Assembly: GCA_009885395.1 (NCBI GenBank)
Contig: VFKT01000135.1
Location: 1 to 33,202, forward strand
DNA length: 33,202 nt
DNA from: Deltaproteobacteria bacterium
GTDB taxonomy: Bacteria; Desulfobacterota; Binatia; UBA12015
Reading direction: 5' to 3'
Positions 23,786-32,248 of this stretch are shown in pieces. Below the pieces are notes generated by a model. It ran no database searches. It saw only the letters and a program-made list of their open reading frames with translations, and was not told where the DNA came from. Each line of letters starts with the position of its first letter. Within the stretch, counting starts at the first letter, position 1. The position numbers and the translations under genes are program-made.

Positions 23786-24694
23786 ATGCCGCATCCCGAG
23801 ATGGCCTCGTCCGCGCTCTCGACCGATCGCCGCCGGCGCACGAGCTGCCTTGTTTGCGGCTCAAGCGCGCTGCAGGCGCATGGCCCGACGGCGCTTTCGT
23901 TGCGGCGATGCCGGGGTTGCGGCCTGGTCTTCGTCGACCCACTGCCCACGGCCGAGGAGATCGCCCAGCGCGAGGACGCGGCCTTCCACGGCGGGGTCGC
24001 CGACCATACCGGCGAGATGTTCGAGGCCTACTATCGCAACTACGCCGACGACCCGGTCGTGCGCGGTTTTCGGACGGTGGTGCAGCATCTCGCCGAGGCG
24101 ACCGGCGGCGGCACCCTGGTCGATGTCGGCATCGGTACCGGCCTGCTGCTGCACCTCGCACGCGAGGCCGGCTTCAAGCCAATCGGCTGCGAAATCGCTC
24201 CCGATGCCGCAGCCCGAGCCCAGCAAGAATTCGGAGTCGAGGTGCGCGTCGGTGATTTCCTCGACGCCGATCTACCGCCGGGCCTCGACGCCATCACCAT
24301 GGGCGATGTGCTGGAGCATACCTACGACCCGCGACGCTTCCTCGAACGCGCCTTCGCCGCCTTGCGGCCTGGGGGCCTGCTCTACGTCGCCGTGCCGAAC
24401 CATCGCTCGACCACCTTCTGGGCGGCCGACCTTTTGATGCACTTGCCGGGTACGGCTGGCCTTGGCAGCCGCGTCTATGTCTCGAACCATTATTGGTACT
24501 TCTCGCCCGCGAATCTGGGCCACCTGCTCGAGCAGGTGGGTTTTCGGATCGAGACGACGCGACAGGAAGCGCCCTACCTCGGCCGCTACAATTTCTCACC
24601 ACCGGTGCGGGCCGGCCTGACGATGCTCAACGCGCTTGGTCGAATCACCGGACTCGAGGCGCGTGCCGAGGCCTACGCCCGCAAACCGGCTTGA
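23786..24694 (+). CDS. Class I SAM-dependent methyltransferase with N-terminal zinc ribbon
   Basis: Predicted 302 residues. A zinc ribbon is formed by C21-x2-C24 and C42-x2-C45 (C-L-V-C-G, C-R-G-C-G-L-V-F-V-D-P). The Rossmann fold starts with motif I V-D-V-G-I-G-T-G near residue 112. Motif post-I lies near I-G-C-E-I-A-P. D-A-I-T-M-G-D-V-L-E-H-T-Y-D-P is motif II, and L-R-P-G-G-L-L-Y-V-A-V-P-N is motif III. This zinc-ribbon/Methyltransf_23 type is common in O-antigen and surface-sugar loci, where it methylates sugars or amino groups. The start at 23786 is the ATG nearest the ribbon, with no strong RBS. Its last 22 bases overlap the end of the YfhO gene on the other strand. Confidence 0.88.
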   Translation: MPHPEMASSALSTDRRRRTSCLVCGSSALQAHGPTALSLRRCRGCGLVFVDPLPTAEEIAQREDAAFHGGVADHTGEMFEAYYRNYADDPVVRGFRTVVQHLAEATGGGTLVDVGIGTGLLLHLAREAGFKPIGCEIAPDAAARAQQEFGVEVRVGDFLDADLPPGLDAITMGDVLEHTYDPRRFLERAFAALRPGGLLYVAVPNHRSTTFWAADLLMHLPGTAGLGSRVYVSNHYWYFSPANLGHLLEQVGFRIETTRQEAPYLGRYNFSPPVRAGLTMLNALGRITGLEARAEAYARKPA

Positions 24695-27192
24695 TATTTT
24701 TCAACAGTCCGGCCTGAAAGAGGCCCGACGCCCGATTCGCTTCGCCGGAAGCGGCGGCACCGGATGGCCCAGGCCGCAACCGCCGTCAGATAGAGAAACG
24801 CGGACACGGCTGAAATCCAGCCACCGATGCGGGCCGCCGCCGGTGCATATTCGAGCCGGATCCGGTGCGTGCCTGCGACCAGCGGGATCCCGAGCAGCGT
24901 GTGATCCACCGGCAGAACCTCGTAGACGCGAGAGTCCTCAGGATCGAGGGCGACGGCCCGCCAGCCTTCGCTGAACGAATCCGTGACCACGAGCAAAGCA
25001 TCGGCATCGACCACCGCCTCGAAGTCAAGCTCGTCGGTCGACTCGCGGATCAGCTCGACTTGACCATGCACGGAGCCCTGGTGTTCGACCACATGCCCCG
25101 GTTTGCGATCGAGAAGGGCAACGCGGGCAGGATCGAATCCGGGATCGCCGAGCGCCGCAAGAACCTCCTGCCGATCCGCCAAGACGCGGAACTCGGAGAC
25201 GAAAAAGAAACGCGGCAAGGGTTCGGCATCGATCAATTCGACGCTATCGGGCGTCTCCACGCCACCGTTCTGCCGCTCGCCCCACATCCGGAACCCCTGC
25301 TTACCCGGCGGCAGTACCGGTCCGGCATCGCTGCCCGGTCGCAGCACTGCGTCAATCCGGAGCAATCGCATCAAGGAATGAAACTGCAGCGGCACCAGAT
25401 GCGTCATGCTCCAGGAAGGGAGCTCGAGACCCATCGCCCGAAGCATGAATTCGCCATAGCGGCCGAGCACGACCGGGTCGTAGCCCCAGATCGCCTGGCG
25501 GTGGTGCAAGAGCGCGCGGTTGCGGCCCCGATCCAACTGCCCCCCAAGGTCGAGCGTCCGGAGCGCGGGATCGACCTCGCGGAACCAGCGGTCGGCAACC
25601 GGTCGATCCAACTCGGAAACCGCGAAGGCGCCGCGGTAGGTGCGCGCGAAAACCACGAGTTCGAGAAGCGCCAACAAGACAATCCCCCAGGCCGCGGCTC
25701 GCCAGCGAGTGGCAAGCCAAAAGAGCAAGCCTGCGAGAAGCGCAACCGCTCCCGCGAGCAGGAACCCTTGCCGGGCCAGGATCCCGGCTCGCGCGATATC
25801 CGCATCGGAGAGCCAGAAGGCGACTTCGCGCGATTCCTGAACTCGACGCACGAGCGCAGACCAGTCTCCCGCCGCCACCAGAGAACCCACCAACGCCGCG
25901 CCCAGAAACAGCATCAAACTGAACAGGCCGAGACCGAGCGCGACGCGGCGCGTCCCACCCCCGGCCCCGAGCAGCCGGTCCACGCCAAGGCCGGCCAGCA
26001 AGGCCACGCCAAACACTGTGAACGATGAAAATTTCGATGGGGCCCGAAGCTGCGCGAAGCCGGGCAGCCATTCAAAGAGCAGGCGATGCAGTGGGGTATG
26101 TCGGCCAAGCGCCAGGACCAAGGTGGCGAAGATCAGAACGATCACCCCCCGCCGCGCCCGGGCACGGCCCGGCGCCGTCGCGCCGAGCGCCGCCAGCGCC
26201 AGCGTGACCACGCCGAAGAAAAGGTTCGCATCCCAGAAGAACGTCCGACCCCAATAGGGCACCGTCAGCACGTCGCCGAGAATCGCTGGCACGAAAAGCG
26301 TCAGCAGATTCTCCGGCGGCAGGGAATAGGTCGCCGCCCAATCGTACTCGACCCCACCGGCACGCAGCGATTCCTGTGCTGTCGCCAGACCCGTCAGCAG
26401 TTGAACCGCCGCGAGTGCCGCAGCGCCAACCCCGATTGCGAGCAAGGCCCCCAACGAGGCGGCCAGCGATCCACCGGAACCAGCTTGACCTCCGCCGCCC
26501 GCCACATCCGAGCCAGCGTCGCTCCGCGCCCTGCCGCGCCAGCCTCGTTCACCGAGCCGCGCCACCACGAGGCCCGCCGCGACGAGGCCCGTCATGAGGA
26601 CGTAGCCCGGATAGCCAGCCAGCAGCTGCATCGCGAGAGCCAAAATCGCGACCAGCACCCAGCCCGGTGTCGGTTTATCAATTATTTTTTCTACAGCGCA
26701 GAAAAAAAGCGGAGCCCAGGCCAGCACCGCCAGCACCGAAAGCTGCCCGGCCAAGAGCCGCTCGACGTAGGCCCCGCTGCAAACCGCCACCACGCCAGCA
26801 AAAAAAGCTCCGGCTGACCGAAGTCCGCGCTGCCTCGCCCAGAAACAGGTGAAACTCGCCATCAGAAAAACGTCGAGTGCGGCCTCGACATTCAGGCCAA
26901 GCGGAAGCGGAAGGGCGAGATGGAGCAGGTTTGGCGGGTAGAACATCGCCGACTGCCAGGCGCCGACAAACGGCGTCCCCGAAAACAGATACGGATTCCA
27001 GAAGGGCAGGTTCCCTTCAGCCAACTCGGAATAGCCAAAAGCGCGGGCGGGCAGAAAGTAGCGCGCCACATCGCCCATCGGATGCGAGACCACGAAGGGT
27101 GTCCCCGGCAGCAAGAGTGCGCCGAAGATCGCCACCACCAGCAACGCAAAGCCCAGCCCCGCGAACAAGCCGCGCCAGGCCCGATTGGTCAC
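24673..27192 (-). CDS. YfhO-family membrane glycosyltransferase-like protein, paralogue 2
   Basis: Predicted 839 residues. A first helix (about 12-30) is followed by the periplasmic loop motif G-D-V-A-R-Y-F-L-P and N-L-P-F-W-N-P-Y-L-F-S-G-T-P-F, the hallmark of the YfhO family. About twelve membrane segments follow, then a soluble C-terminal domain with D-S-F-S-E-G-W-R-A-V and G-T-H-R-I-R-L-E-Y-A-P, and a last helix. In Bacillus and Listeria, YfhO proteins act with a GT2 that makes undecaprenyl-phosphate GlcNAc to glycosylate lipoteichoic acid outside the cell. Start GTG 27192 overlaps the stop of the upstream paralogue as GTGA, so translation is coupled. A stretch of AT-rich rare codons is at 26674-26709. 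Its end overlaps the methyltransferase gene by 22 bases. Confidence 0.88.
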   Translation of the reverse strand: MTNRAWRGLFAGLGFALLVVAIFGALLLPGTPFVVSHPMGDVARYFLPARAFGYSELAEGNLPFWNPYLFSGTPFVGAWQSAMFYPPNLLHLALPLPLGLNVEAALDVFLMASFTCFWARQRGLRSAGAFFAGVVAVCSGAYVERLLAGQLSVLAVLAWAPLFFCAVEKIIDKPTPGWVLVAILALAMQLLAGYPGYVLMTGLVAAGLVVARLGERGWRGRARSDAGSDVAGGGGQAGSGGSLAASLGALLAIGVGAAALAAVQLLTGLATAQESLRAGGVEYDWAATYSLPPENLLTLFVPAILGDVLTVPYWGRTFFWDANLFFGVVTLALAALGATAPGRARARRGVIVLIFATLVLALGRHTPLHRLLFEWLPGFAQLRAPSKFSSFTVFGVALLAGLGVDRLLGAGGGTRRVALGLGLFSLMLFLGAALVGSLVAAGDWSALVRRVQESREVAFWLSDADIARAGILARQGFLLAGAVALLAGLLFWLATRWRAAAWGIVLLALLELVVFARTYRGAFAVSELDRPVADRWFREVDPALRTLDLGGQLDRGRNRALLHHRQAIWGYDPVVLGRYGEFMLRAMGLELPSWSMTHLVPLQFHSLMRLLRIDAVLRPGSDAGPVLPPGKQGFRMWGERQNGGVETPDSVELIDAEPLPRFFFVSEFRVLADRQEVLAALGDPGFDPARVALLDRKPGHVVEHQGSVHGQVELIRESTDELDFEAVVDADALLVVTDSFSEGWRAVALDPEDSRVYEVLPVDHTLLGIPLVAGTHRIRLEYAPAAARIGGWISAVSAFLYLTAVAAWAIRCRRFRRSESGVGPLSGRTVEKYQAGLRA

Positions 27193-29771
27193 GTCGTTAT
27201 CGTGGAGGCCGTCGGCCCCGTGTCGGAAATTTCCGTCGCCGGGGCCTGCAAACGTCCCTGCCTTCTGCGCGAGACGAGGCACCAGCCCAGCCAGGTCGCG
27301 ACAGCAAGCAGATAGAGCAAAGCCGATCCCGCCGAAATCCACAACCCGATCCGAACACCGGCGGGCGCGTACTCAAGCCGGATCCGATGGTGTCCGGCGC
27401 GTAACGGGATCCCCCGAACAATATGATCGACCGGCAAAACCTCATAGCGCCGCGTATCCGCGGGATCGACCGGAACGGCTCGCCAGCCCTCACTGTAGGC
27501 ATCGGTCACGACCAGCAGGGCTTCCGCATCGACCGTCACATCGAGAACCATATCGTCGGTCGATTCGGCGAGCAGTTTGATTTCACCCTTGACTGGTCCC
27601 GGATGGGGATGCACCCCGAGCGGCACCCGGTCCAGAACCGCAATCTGACTGAGATCCAGCAAAGGCTCCGCCATGAAGGGCAGCACCAGACCGCGCTCCG
27701 GGAGCGAAACGAATTCGGAGAGCAGAAGAAAGCGCGGTAGCGGCTCGGCCTCAAGCGGCAGGATCATGCTCGGACCTTCGCGTTCCGTGTTCTGTTCGTG
27801 ACCCCAGATGCGGTAGGCGGCTTGTTCCTCCGGCAGTGGCAGTGGATCGCCCGGGGCCGCCTGAATCATGGCATCGGCACGCACTAGCCGCAGCAAGGGG
27901 TGGGGCTCTCGTGGCGTGATGTTGGTCACGTACCAAAGCGGTGCCTTCAGGTTCTGGGTGAAGCGGATGAATTCGGCGTAGCGGCCCAGCACGATCGGAT
28001 CGTAGCCCCAGACCACCGAGCGCCGGAAGCGCATGGCGTGGTTGCGTGCCCTATCGCGCTGTCCACCGAGATCGAAGGTGCGGGTCAGCGGGTCGATGTT
28101 CCGGAACCGGCGCTCGGCGATCGGCCGATCGAGAGCCTCGACCGGGAACTCGCCCCGGTAGGTACGGGCAAACACGAAAAGATCAAGCACGCCAACAGCC
28201 ACCAACACCACCCCGGGCCAGCGCCGGCGACGAGAGATTCCTAAAAGCAGTGCCGCAAGCAAAGCGACGATCGCCCCCATCACGAGCCCGTTGCGGGCCT
28301 GCACGGCGGCTCGCGCAACATCTTCGTCGGAGAGCCAATAATAAACCTCCTGCTCCTTCTGCAGCGAATGCACCAGATCCTGCCATTCACCGCTGCCACT
28401 CAGGCTCTGCACCCAGGCCGCGAAAAACAGGAGCACCACGCCGAGCAGCGCGAGCCAACCTGCGGCATTGCGCGAGCCCGAACGGGTCGCCAGCAGGCGG
28501 TCGACCCCAACCCCGGCCAACAAAGCCACCGCGAAAACCGCGAATGATGAGAATTTCGAAGGCGCGCGAAGCTGCGCAAACCCGGGCACCCAATCGAAGA
28601 GCAGCCGGTGGATCGCCGTATGGTGGCCGAGCGAGAGCACCAGCATGGCGATGACCAAGGCGATCAGGCCACGTCGTTGCTCGTGACGGCCGGCGGCGGT
28701 CGCACCAAGGGCCGCCAGCGCCACCGTCACGACGCCGAAAAACAGGTTGGCATCCCAGAAGAACGTACGACCCCAATAGGGCACCGTCAAAATATCGCCG
28801 AGGATCCCCGGCACCAGGATGGTCAGCAAATTCTCGGGTGGAAGCGAGTAGGTCGACGCCCAGCGATAGTCGACGCCACCGCCGCGCAGCGATTCGCCGG
28901 CCGTTTCAAGGCCGGTCATGAGCTGAACCATCGAAATCAGGACAGCACCAATCCCGACCAGCGCGAGAGCAAAGAAGCTGGCCCGAAAATCCTTGAGCCG
29001 CCTCCAATGCACCCGAAGCTGCCAGCCCCCGGACACCGCCGTCGACCGCCCGATTTCGCGCAGCGAGCCCTCGACCACTAGTGCCCCGAGATAAAAAATC
29101 GCCACAAAACCGGCCATCAGGTTGTAGCCAGGGTGGCCGGCAAGAACCTGCATCGCGAGCGCGAACATCCCGACCAGCACCCAGCCCAGGCTGGGCCGAT
29201 CAACAATTTTTTCTATTGCACAAAAAAAAAGGGGCACCCAGGCCAGTGCACACAGCACCGTGAGCTGTCCTGCCAGCACCCGCTCGACGTAGGCACCGCT
29301 GCAAATCGCGACGACACCGGCAAAGAACGCGCCGGGCGGTCGAATATCGCGTTGACGCGCCCAGAGGAAGGTAAAGAGCGCCATCAGCAGGACATGCAGC
29401 GCGGCCTCGACGTTGAGGGCCTGGTAAAGCGGTAGCACCAGGTAGATGAGATTGGGCGGATAGAACATCGCCGACTGCCAGCCGCCGATGAAGGGCGTCC
29501 CTGAGAAAAGATAGGGATTCCAGAAAGGCAGATTGCCGCGAGCCAACTCGCCGTAACCAAAATCGCGGAAGGGCAGGAAGTAGCGATAAATATCGCCCGC
29601 ACCGTGCGAGACCACGGTTGCCGTCCACGGCACCAGCAGATCGCCATAAATGGCGGCAACCAGCCCGACCAGCCCCACAACCGCGAGGGCATCGGCCCGC
29701 CAGCCACCAAACCTGGCAGAACTTGCCGCCGGCGCGACACTCGACAGAGGCGGGGAGGCAGCGGCGCTCAT
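27189..29771 (-). CDS. YfhO-family membrane glycosyltransferase-like protein, paralogue 1
   Basis: Predicted 860 residues, clearly homologous throughout to the following gene. Shared blocks are G-D-I-Y-R-Y-F-L-P-F-R-D-F-G-Y, N-P-Y-L-F-S-G-T-P-F, A-F-F-A-G-V-V-A-I-C-S-G-A-Y-V-E-R, D-W-V-P-G-F-A-Q-L-R-A-P-S-K-F-S-S-F and D-A-Y-S-E-G-W-R-A-V-P. The topology is the same: ~12 helices, a C-terminal soluble domain and a last helix. The main difference is the longer N-terminal cytoplasmic extension (residues ~1-28, Ala/Ser-rich). Tandem copies imply a duplication, and both could add sugars to different positions or form a heteromer. The operon continues from the sulfatase-like gene 70 bases upstream. 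A 9-base T run in the coding strand (29222-29230) lies in a rare-codon patch. Confidence 0.88.
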   Translation of the reverse strand: MSAAASPPLSSVAPAASSARFGGWRADALAVVGLVGLVAAIYGDLLVPWTATVVSHGAGDIYRYFLPFRDFGYGELARGNLPFWNPYLFSGTPFIGGWQSAMFYPPNLIYLVLPLYQALNVEAALHVLLMALFTFLWARQRDIRPPGAFFAGVVAICSGAYVERVLAGQLTVLCALAWVPLFFCAIEKIVDRPSLGWVLVGMFALAMQVLAGHPGYNLMAGFVAIFYLGALVVEGSLREIGRSTAVSGGWQLRVHWRRLKDFRASFFALALVGIGAVLISMVQLMTGLETAGESLRGGGVDYRWASTYSLPPENLLTILVPGILGDILTVPYWGRTFFWDANLFFGVVTVALAALGATAAGRHEQRRGLIALVIAMLVLSLGHHTAIHRLLFDWVPGFAQLRAPSKFSSFAVFAVALLAGVGVDRLLATRSGSRNAAGWLALLGVVLLFFAAWVQSLSGSGEWQDLVHSLQKEQEVYYWLSDEDVARAAVQARNGLVMGAIVALLAALLLGISRRRRWPGVVLVAVGVLDLFVFARTYRGEFPVEALDRPIAERRFRNIDPLTRTFDLGGQRDRARNHAMRFRRSVVWGYDPIVLGRYAEFIRFTQNLKAPLWYVTNITPREPHPLLRLVRADAMIQAAPGDPLPLPEEQAAYRIWGHEQNTEREGPSMILPLEAEPLPRFLLLSEFVSLPERGLVLPFMAEPLLDLSQIAVLDRVPLGVHPHPGPVKGEIKLLAESTDDMVLDVTVDAEALLVVTDAYSEGWRAVPVDPADTRRYEVLPVDHIVRGIPLRAGHHRIRLEYAPAGVRIGLWISAGSALLYLLAVATWLGWCLVSRRRQGRLQAPATEISDTGPTASTITT

Positions 29772-29841
29772 GCCGCTTCCCCGCGCATCGCGAAGCCGTT
29801 TTGGGCGCCAAAATCGCGCCCCAGCACTGCCAGGCGAGCCC

Positions 29842-32067
29842 TCATTCGACGTAGCCCAGGGCGCGAAGTTTTTTCTGGGTCTCCGGTTCGACCAACTGCG
29901 CCGGTGTCGCTGCCGGCGGCGGTGCCTTGATGCCGAGCTTGATATAACCGCCCCCGATCATTTCGCCTTTGTATCGAAGCGTCCTGTCGTCGAGCGATGT
30001 TTTTTCGGCCGGGTCTGCGTTGAGATCATAAATCTCAACGGTTTTCTGGTCGTCGCGGGAGCGAAAGATCCATTTTAAGTTGCCCTCTCGGGCGGCGAGC
30101 AGCTCGTCAAATGAAAAGGGTGGGCTCGGCTGGTTCTCGGAAAAGATCGTATGATCCGGAACCGATTCTCCCCGCACGAGCACCGGCTCGAGGCTGACGC
30201 CATGGATGAAGGCGGGCACGCGCACGCCCAGCAGATCCAGCAACGTCGGCACCACGTCGACCAGTGAAACAGGGGAAGCGACTACGCGGCCGGGTGGGAT
30301 CAGGCCGGGGGCACGCACCACCAACGGGACATGAACGCTCTCCTGGTAAAGTGTTGCGGAGTGTCCGCGCTCGCCGTGCTCCTCGAACTCCTCGCCGTGG
30401 TCGGCGGTGACGACGACAATCGTCGAAGGATCGAGCCCCAAACGAACCAAGCCGTCCATCAATTTTTTTATCAGACTGTCGAGATAAAGCGCCTCGCCAC
30501 TGTAACGGCGGCGGTCCGCATCGGCCGACGCCAGCCAGATTGATGGATCGACGCCTTCGGGAATCTTCAGCTCACTCTTGGAAAAAACATCGAACTCTTT
30601 CGGCGGCAGATAGGGGCTATGGACCTGATAGGTATGCAGGAAGAGGAAGAAGCGCTCGTCGGCGTGCTTCTCGAGCCAGCCGAGAGCCGCGTCAACTCCC
30701 TGGCGCCCCATACCGGCCAATTCCCATTTCGAGCTGCCGCTAAATTCACGATAATCGTCGAAGCCGCGCGAAAAACCGCTGCGTGCATTCAGCATCCCGT
30801 CTTCGGTGAAGGCGGCCGTCGCCCAGCCATCGATCGCGAGCAGCTCGGCCAGGGTCGGGATCATCGGCGACAGCCCCTGCTGCGCGCCGACCGTCTGGTG
30901 GGCGATCGGATAAAGCCCGGTGAGAAGGCTCATATGAGAGCCCGTCGTCGAGGGATAGGTGGCCGTCGCTTCGCCAAAGCGAACGCCTGCCGCAGCCCAG
31001 CGATCGAGTTCGGGCATGATCGCTCGATCGTCAAGCGAACCACCGAGCTGATCCGCCCGCAGGGTGTCGAGCGAAATCAGCACAAGGTTGCGACCCTTGC
31101 CGCGCAAGCGCGGCGCCAACAGGCGTGGCGCACCCCAGAGTGGCAGCGTGAAGCGGAGATCGCCCCCCCGGTCACCGGCGATATCGCTCTCGAAGACGAA
31201 GCGGACCGTCTCACCGGCGAACGCATCGAGCGCCACGCTATGGTCCTGCCACGCCAGAGTATTGGTTTCGGGATCAACCGTCGTACGAAAAATTTCCTGC
31301 TCGGTCGGCTTGCCGGCCACGGGCGAGAGTCGGCGCAGGCTGAGCCGCATGGTCGCGGGTTGGGCATCCTCAACCTGACCGTTGGGGTCGTAGCCGGTGG
31401 AAAACGCAAAGCGCGACCCTGCTGCGATTTTTGTCGGCGCGCTCACGCGCAACTGGTGCGACGGCGGCACGGGGAAGGTGGAAATCAGCGCGGGTTGCCA
31501 GTCCTCTGCCAGCGGTGCGTGCGTCCAGGCTTTGCGGACAGTGGGTGTCGCGAGTGCCGGGCCGCGCGTCACCCCAATCGTCTCCTCAATTCCATCCTCA
31601 AGACCATCTTTCCGCTTTTCAACCAGGGTCGCGCGAACAAGAAAAGACCGCAACGCCAGATCGGGGTTCACCCTTACTCTGACCTCGACCTCACCCGCAT
31701 CGGGTCCCCGTACCTCGCCGGGGAGAATCATCTCAGAATCCGAGAGGCATCCAAGCGCCGGCCGAATCTCGTCACCAAGCCGACACCGACCCTGTGGCAA
31801 GCGGCGTTGCGGCGAGATCGCCGAAAACTCATCGACGAAGCGCAGCACCGGCTCCAACACGGCCTGCTCCGCGGGCTGGGGCGCGCAACCCGACGGCAGG
31901 AGCGCACACAAAAGGCCCAGCGCGGCGACCACGGCCTGGTGGGTGCCAGCGAACCCGGTCCACCGAGCCCCCCCAGCGGGGCGCACGCCGGACGTCGAGC
32001 GCTGGCCTCGTAGCGGCGACGCGGGAGCGCTGCGGTAGATGCGGCCGGGATGGGTCGGTTGCGACAT
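29842..32067 (-). CDS. Sulfatase-like lipoprotein of the alkaline phosphatase superfamily
   Basis: Predicted 741 residues. A lipobox, L-P-S-G-C, would lipidate C61, but the 60 residues before it are long for a signal peptide. A later start is possible (GTG codons within 45 residues). Residues ~110-320 are a beta-rich domain of the same style as the C-terminus of the GT-C protein at 9373. The sulfatase domain begins at N-L-V-L-I-S-L-D-T-L-R-A-D (metal-binding Asp334). The nucleophile region reads T-T-G-S-H-M-S-L-L-T-G (T374), in place of C/S-x-P-S-R, and so lacks formylglycine-type Cys or Ser at that place. D556-H557 (T-A-D-H-G) and F-S-E-N-Q complete the metal site. It could be a phosphodiesterase, phosphotransferase or sulfatase acting on surface lipids. 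It is first gene of the operon with both YfhO genes. Confidence 0.85.
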   Translation of the reverse strand: MSQPTHPGRIYRSAPASPLRGQRSTSGVRPAGGARWTGFAGTHQAVVAALGLLCALLPSGCAPQPAEQAVLEPVLRFVDEFSAISPQRRLPQGRCRLGDEIRPALGCLSDSEMILPGEVRGPDAGEVEVRVRVNPDLALRSFLVRATLVEKRKDGLEDGIEETIGVTRGPALATPTVRKAWTHAPLAEDWQPALISTFPVPPSHQLRVSAPTKIAAGSRFAFSTGYDPNGQVEDAQPATMRLSLRRLSPVAGKPTEQEIFRTTVDPETNTLAWQDHSVALDAFAGETVRFVFESDIAGDRGGDLRFTLPLWGAPRLLAPRLRGKGRNLVLISLDTLRADQLGGSLDDRAIMPELDRWAAAGVRFGEATATYPSTTGSHMSLLTGLYPIAHQTVGAQQGLSPMIPTLAELLAIDGWATAAFTEDGMLNARSGFSRGFDDYREFSGSSKWELAGMGRQGVDAALGWLEKHADERFFLFLHTYQVHSPYLPPKEFDVFSKSELKIPEGVDPSIWLASADADRRRYSGEALYLDSLIKKLMDGLVRLGLDPSTIVVVTADHGEEFEEHGERGHSATLYQESVHVPLVVRAPGLIPPGRVVASPVSLVDVVPTLLDLLGVRVPAFIHGVSLEPVLVRGESVPDHTIFSENQPSPPFSFDELLAAREGNLKWIFRSRDDQKTVEIYDLNADPAEKTSLDDRTLRYKGEMIGGGYIKLGIKAPPPAATPAQLVEPETQKKLRALGYVE

Positions 32068-32094
32068 AAGAATTGGAAGGGAATCAGAAACGAT

Positions 32095-32125
32095 TTGAAC
32101 CAGGAGAACCCCTTTTCGGTATCAT
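32095..32125 (+). promoter_or_regulatory. Weak sigma70-like promoter candidate toward GT2
   Basis: TTGAAC (32095-32100) and TATCAT (32120-32125) are separated by 19 bases, longer than the ideal 17. The -10 matches 5 of 6 bases. A start near 32132 would place one hairpin arm at the transcript's 5' end and leave a leader of about 265 bases before GT2. Confidence 0.25.
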
Positions 32126-32168
32126 GCCCGGCCGAGGAGCGGAAGCGAAAAGGGCCAAGGCTCGGCCG
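32110..32168. repeat. Two interleaved inverted repeats (A-B-A'-B' order)
   Basis: CCCTTTTCG (32110-32118) pairs with CGAAAAGGG (32146-32154). CGGCCGAG (32129-32136) pairs with CTCGGCCG (32161-32168). The arms interlock, so the two stems either exclude each other or form an H-type pseudoknot. Both are perfect. It sits 43 bases upstream of the sulfatase-like ATG on the minus strand, so it may lie in that gene's leader. Confidence 0.65.
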
Positions 32169-32232
32169 CCACGGCAGCATGCATCGCATCTGCTCTGGCC
32201 TTCGCGACAGCGGCTTGTCCGGCTCGTCGCAG

Positions 32233-32248
32233 CCCCCGAACTTGGGGG
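32233..32248. repeat. Small C5/G5 hairpin in the divergent region
   Basis: CCCCC (32233-32237) and GGGGG (32244-32248) enclose the loop GAACTT. No T-tract follows on the plus strand. Possibly structural in the GT2 leader. Chance is not excluded in GC-rich DNA. Confidence 0.4.

Noticed and set aside
24865-26028. Long antisense open frame (387 residues) in the YfhO gene, with similar ones opposite other genes (for example 13319-14191)
   Set aside because: Typical GC-rich antisense shadows: Arg/Gln/His-rich translations with no domain, opposite strong membrane proteins.
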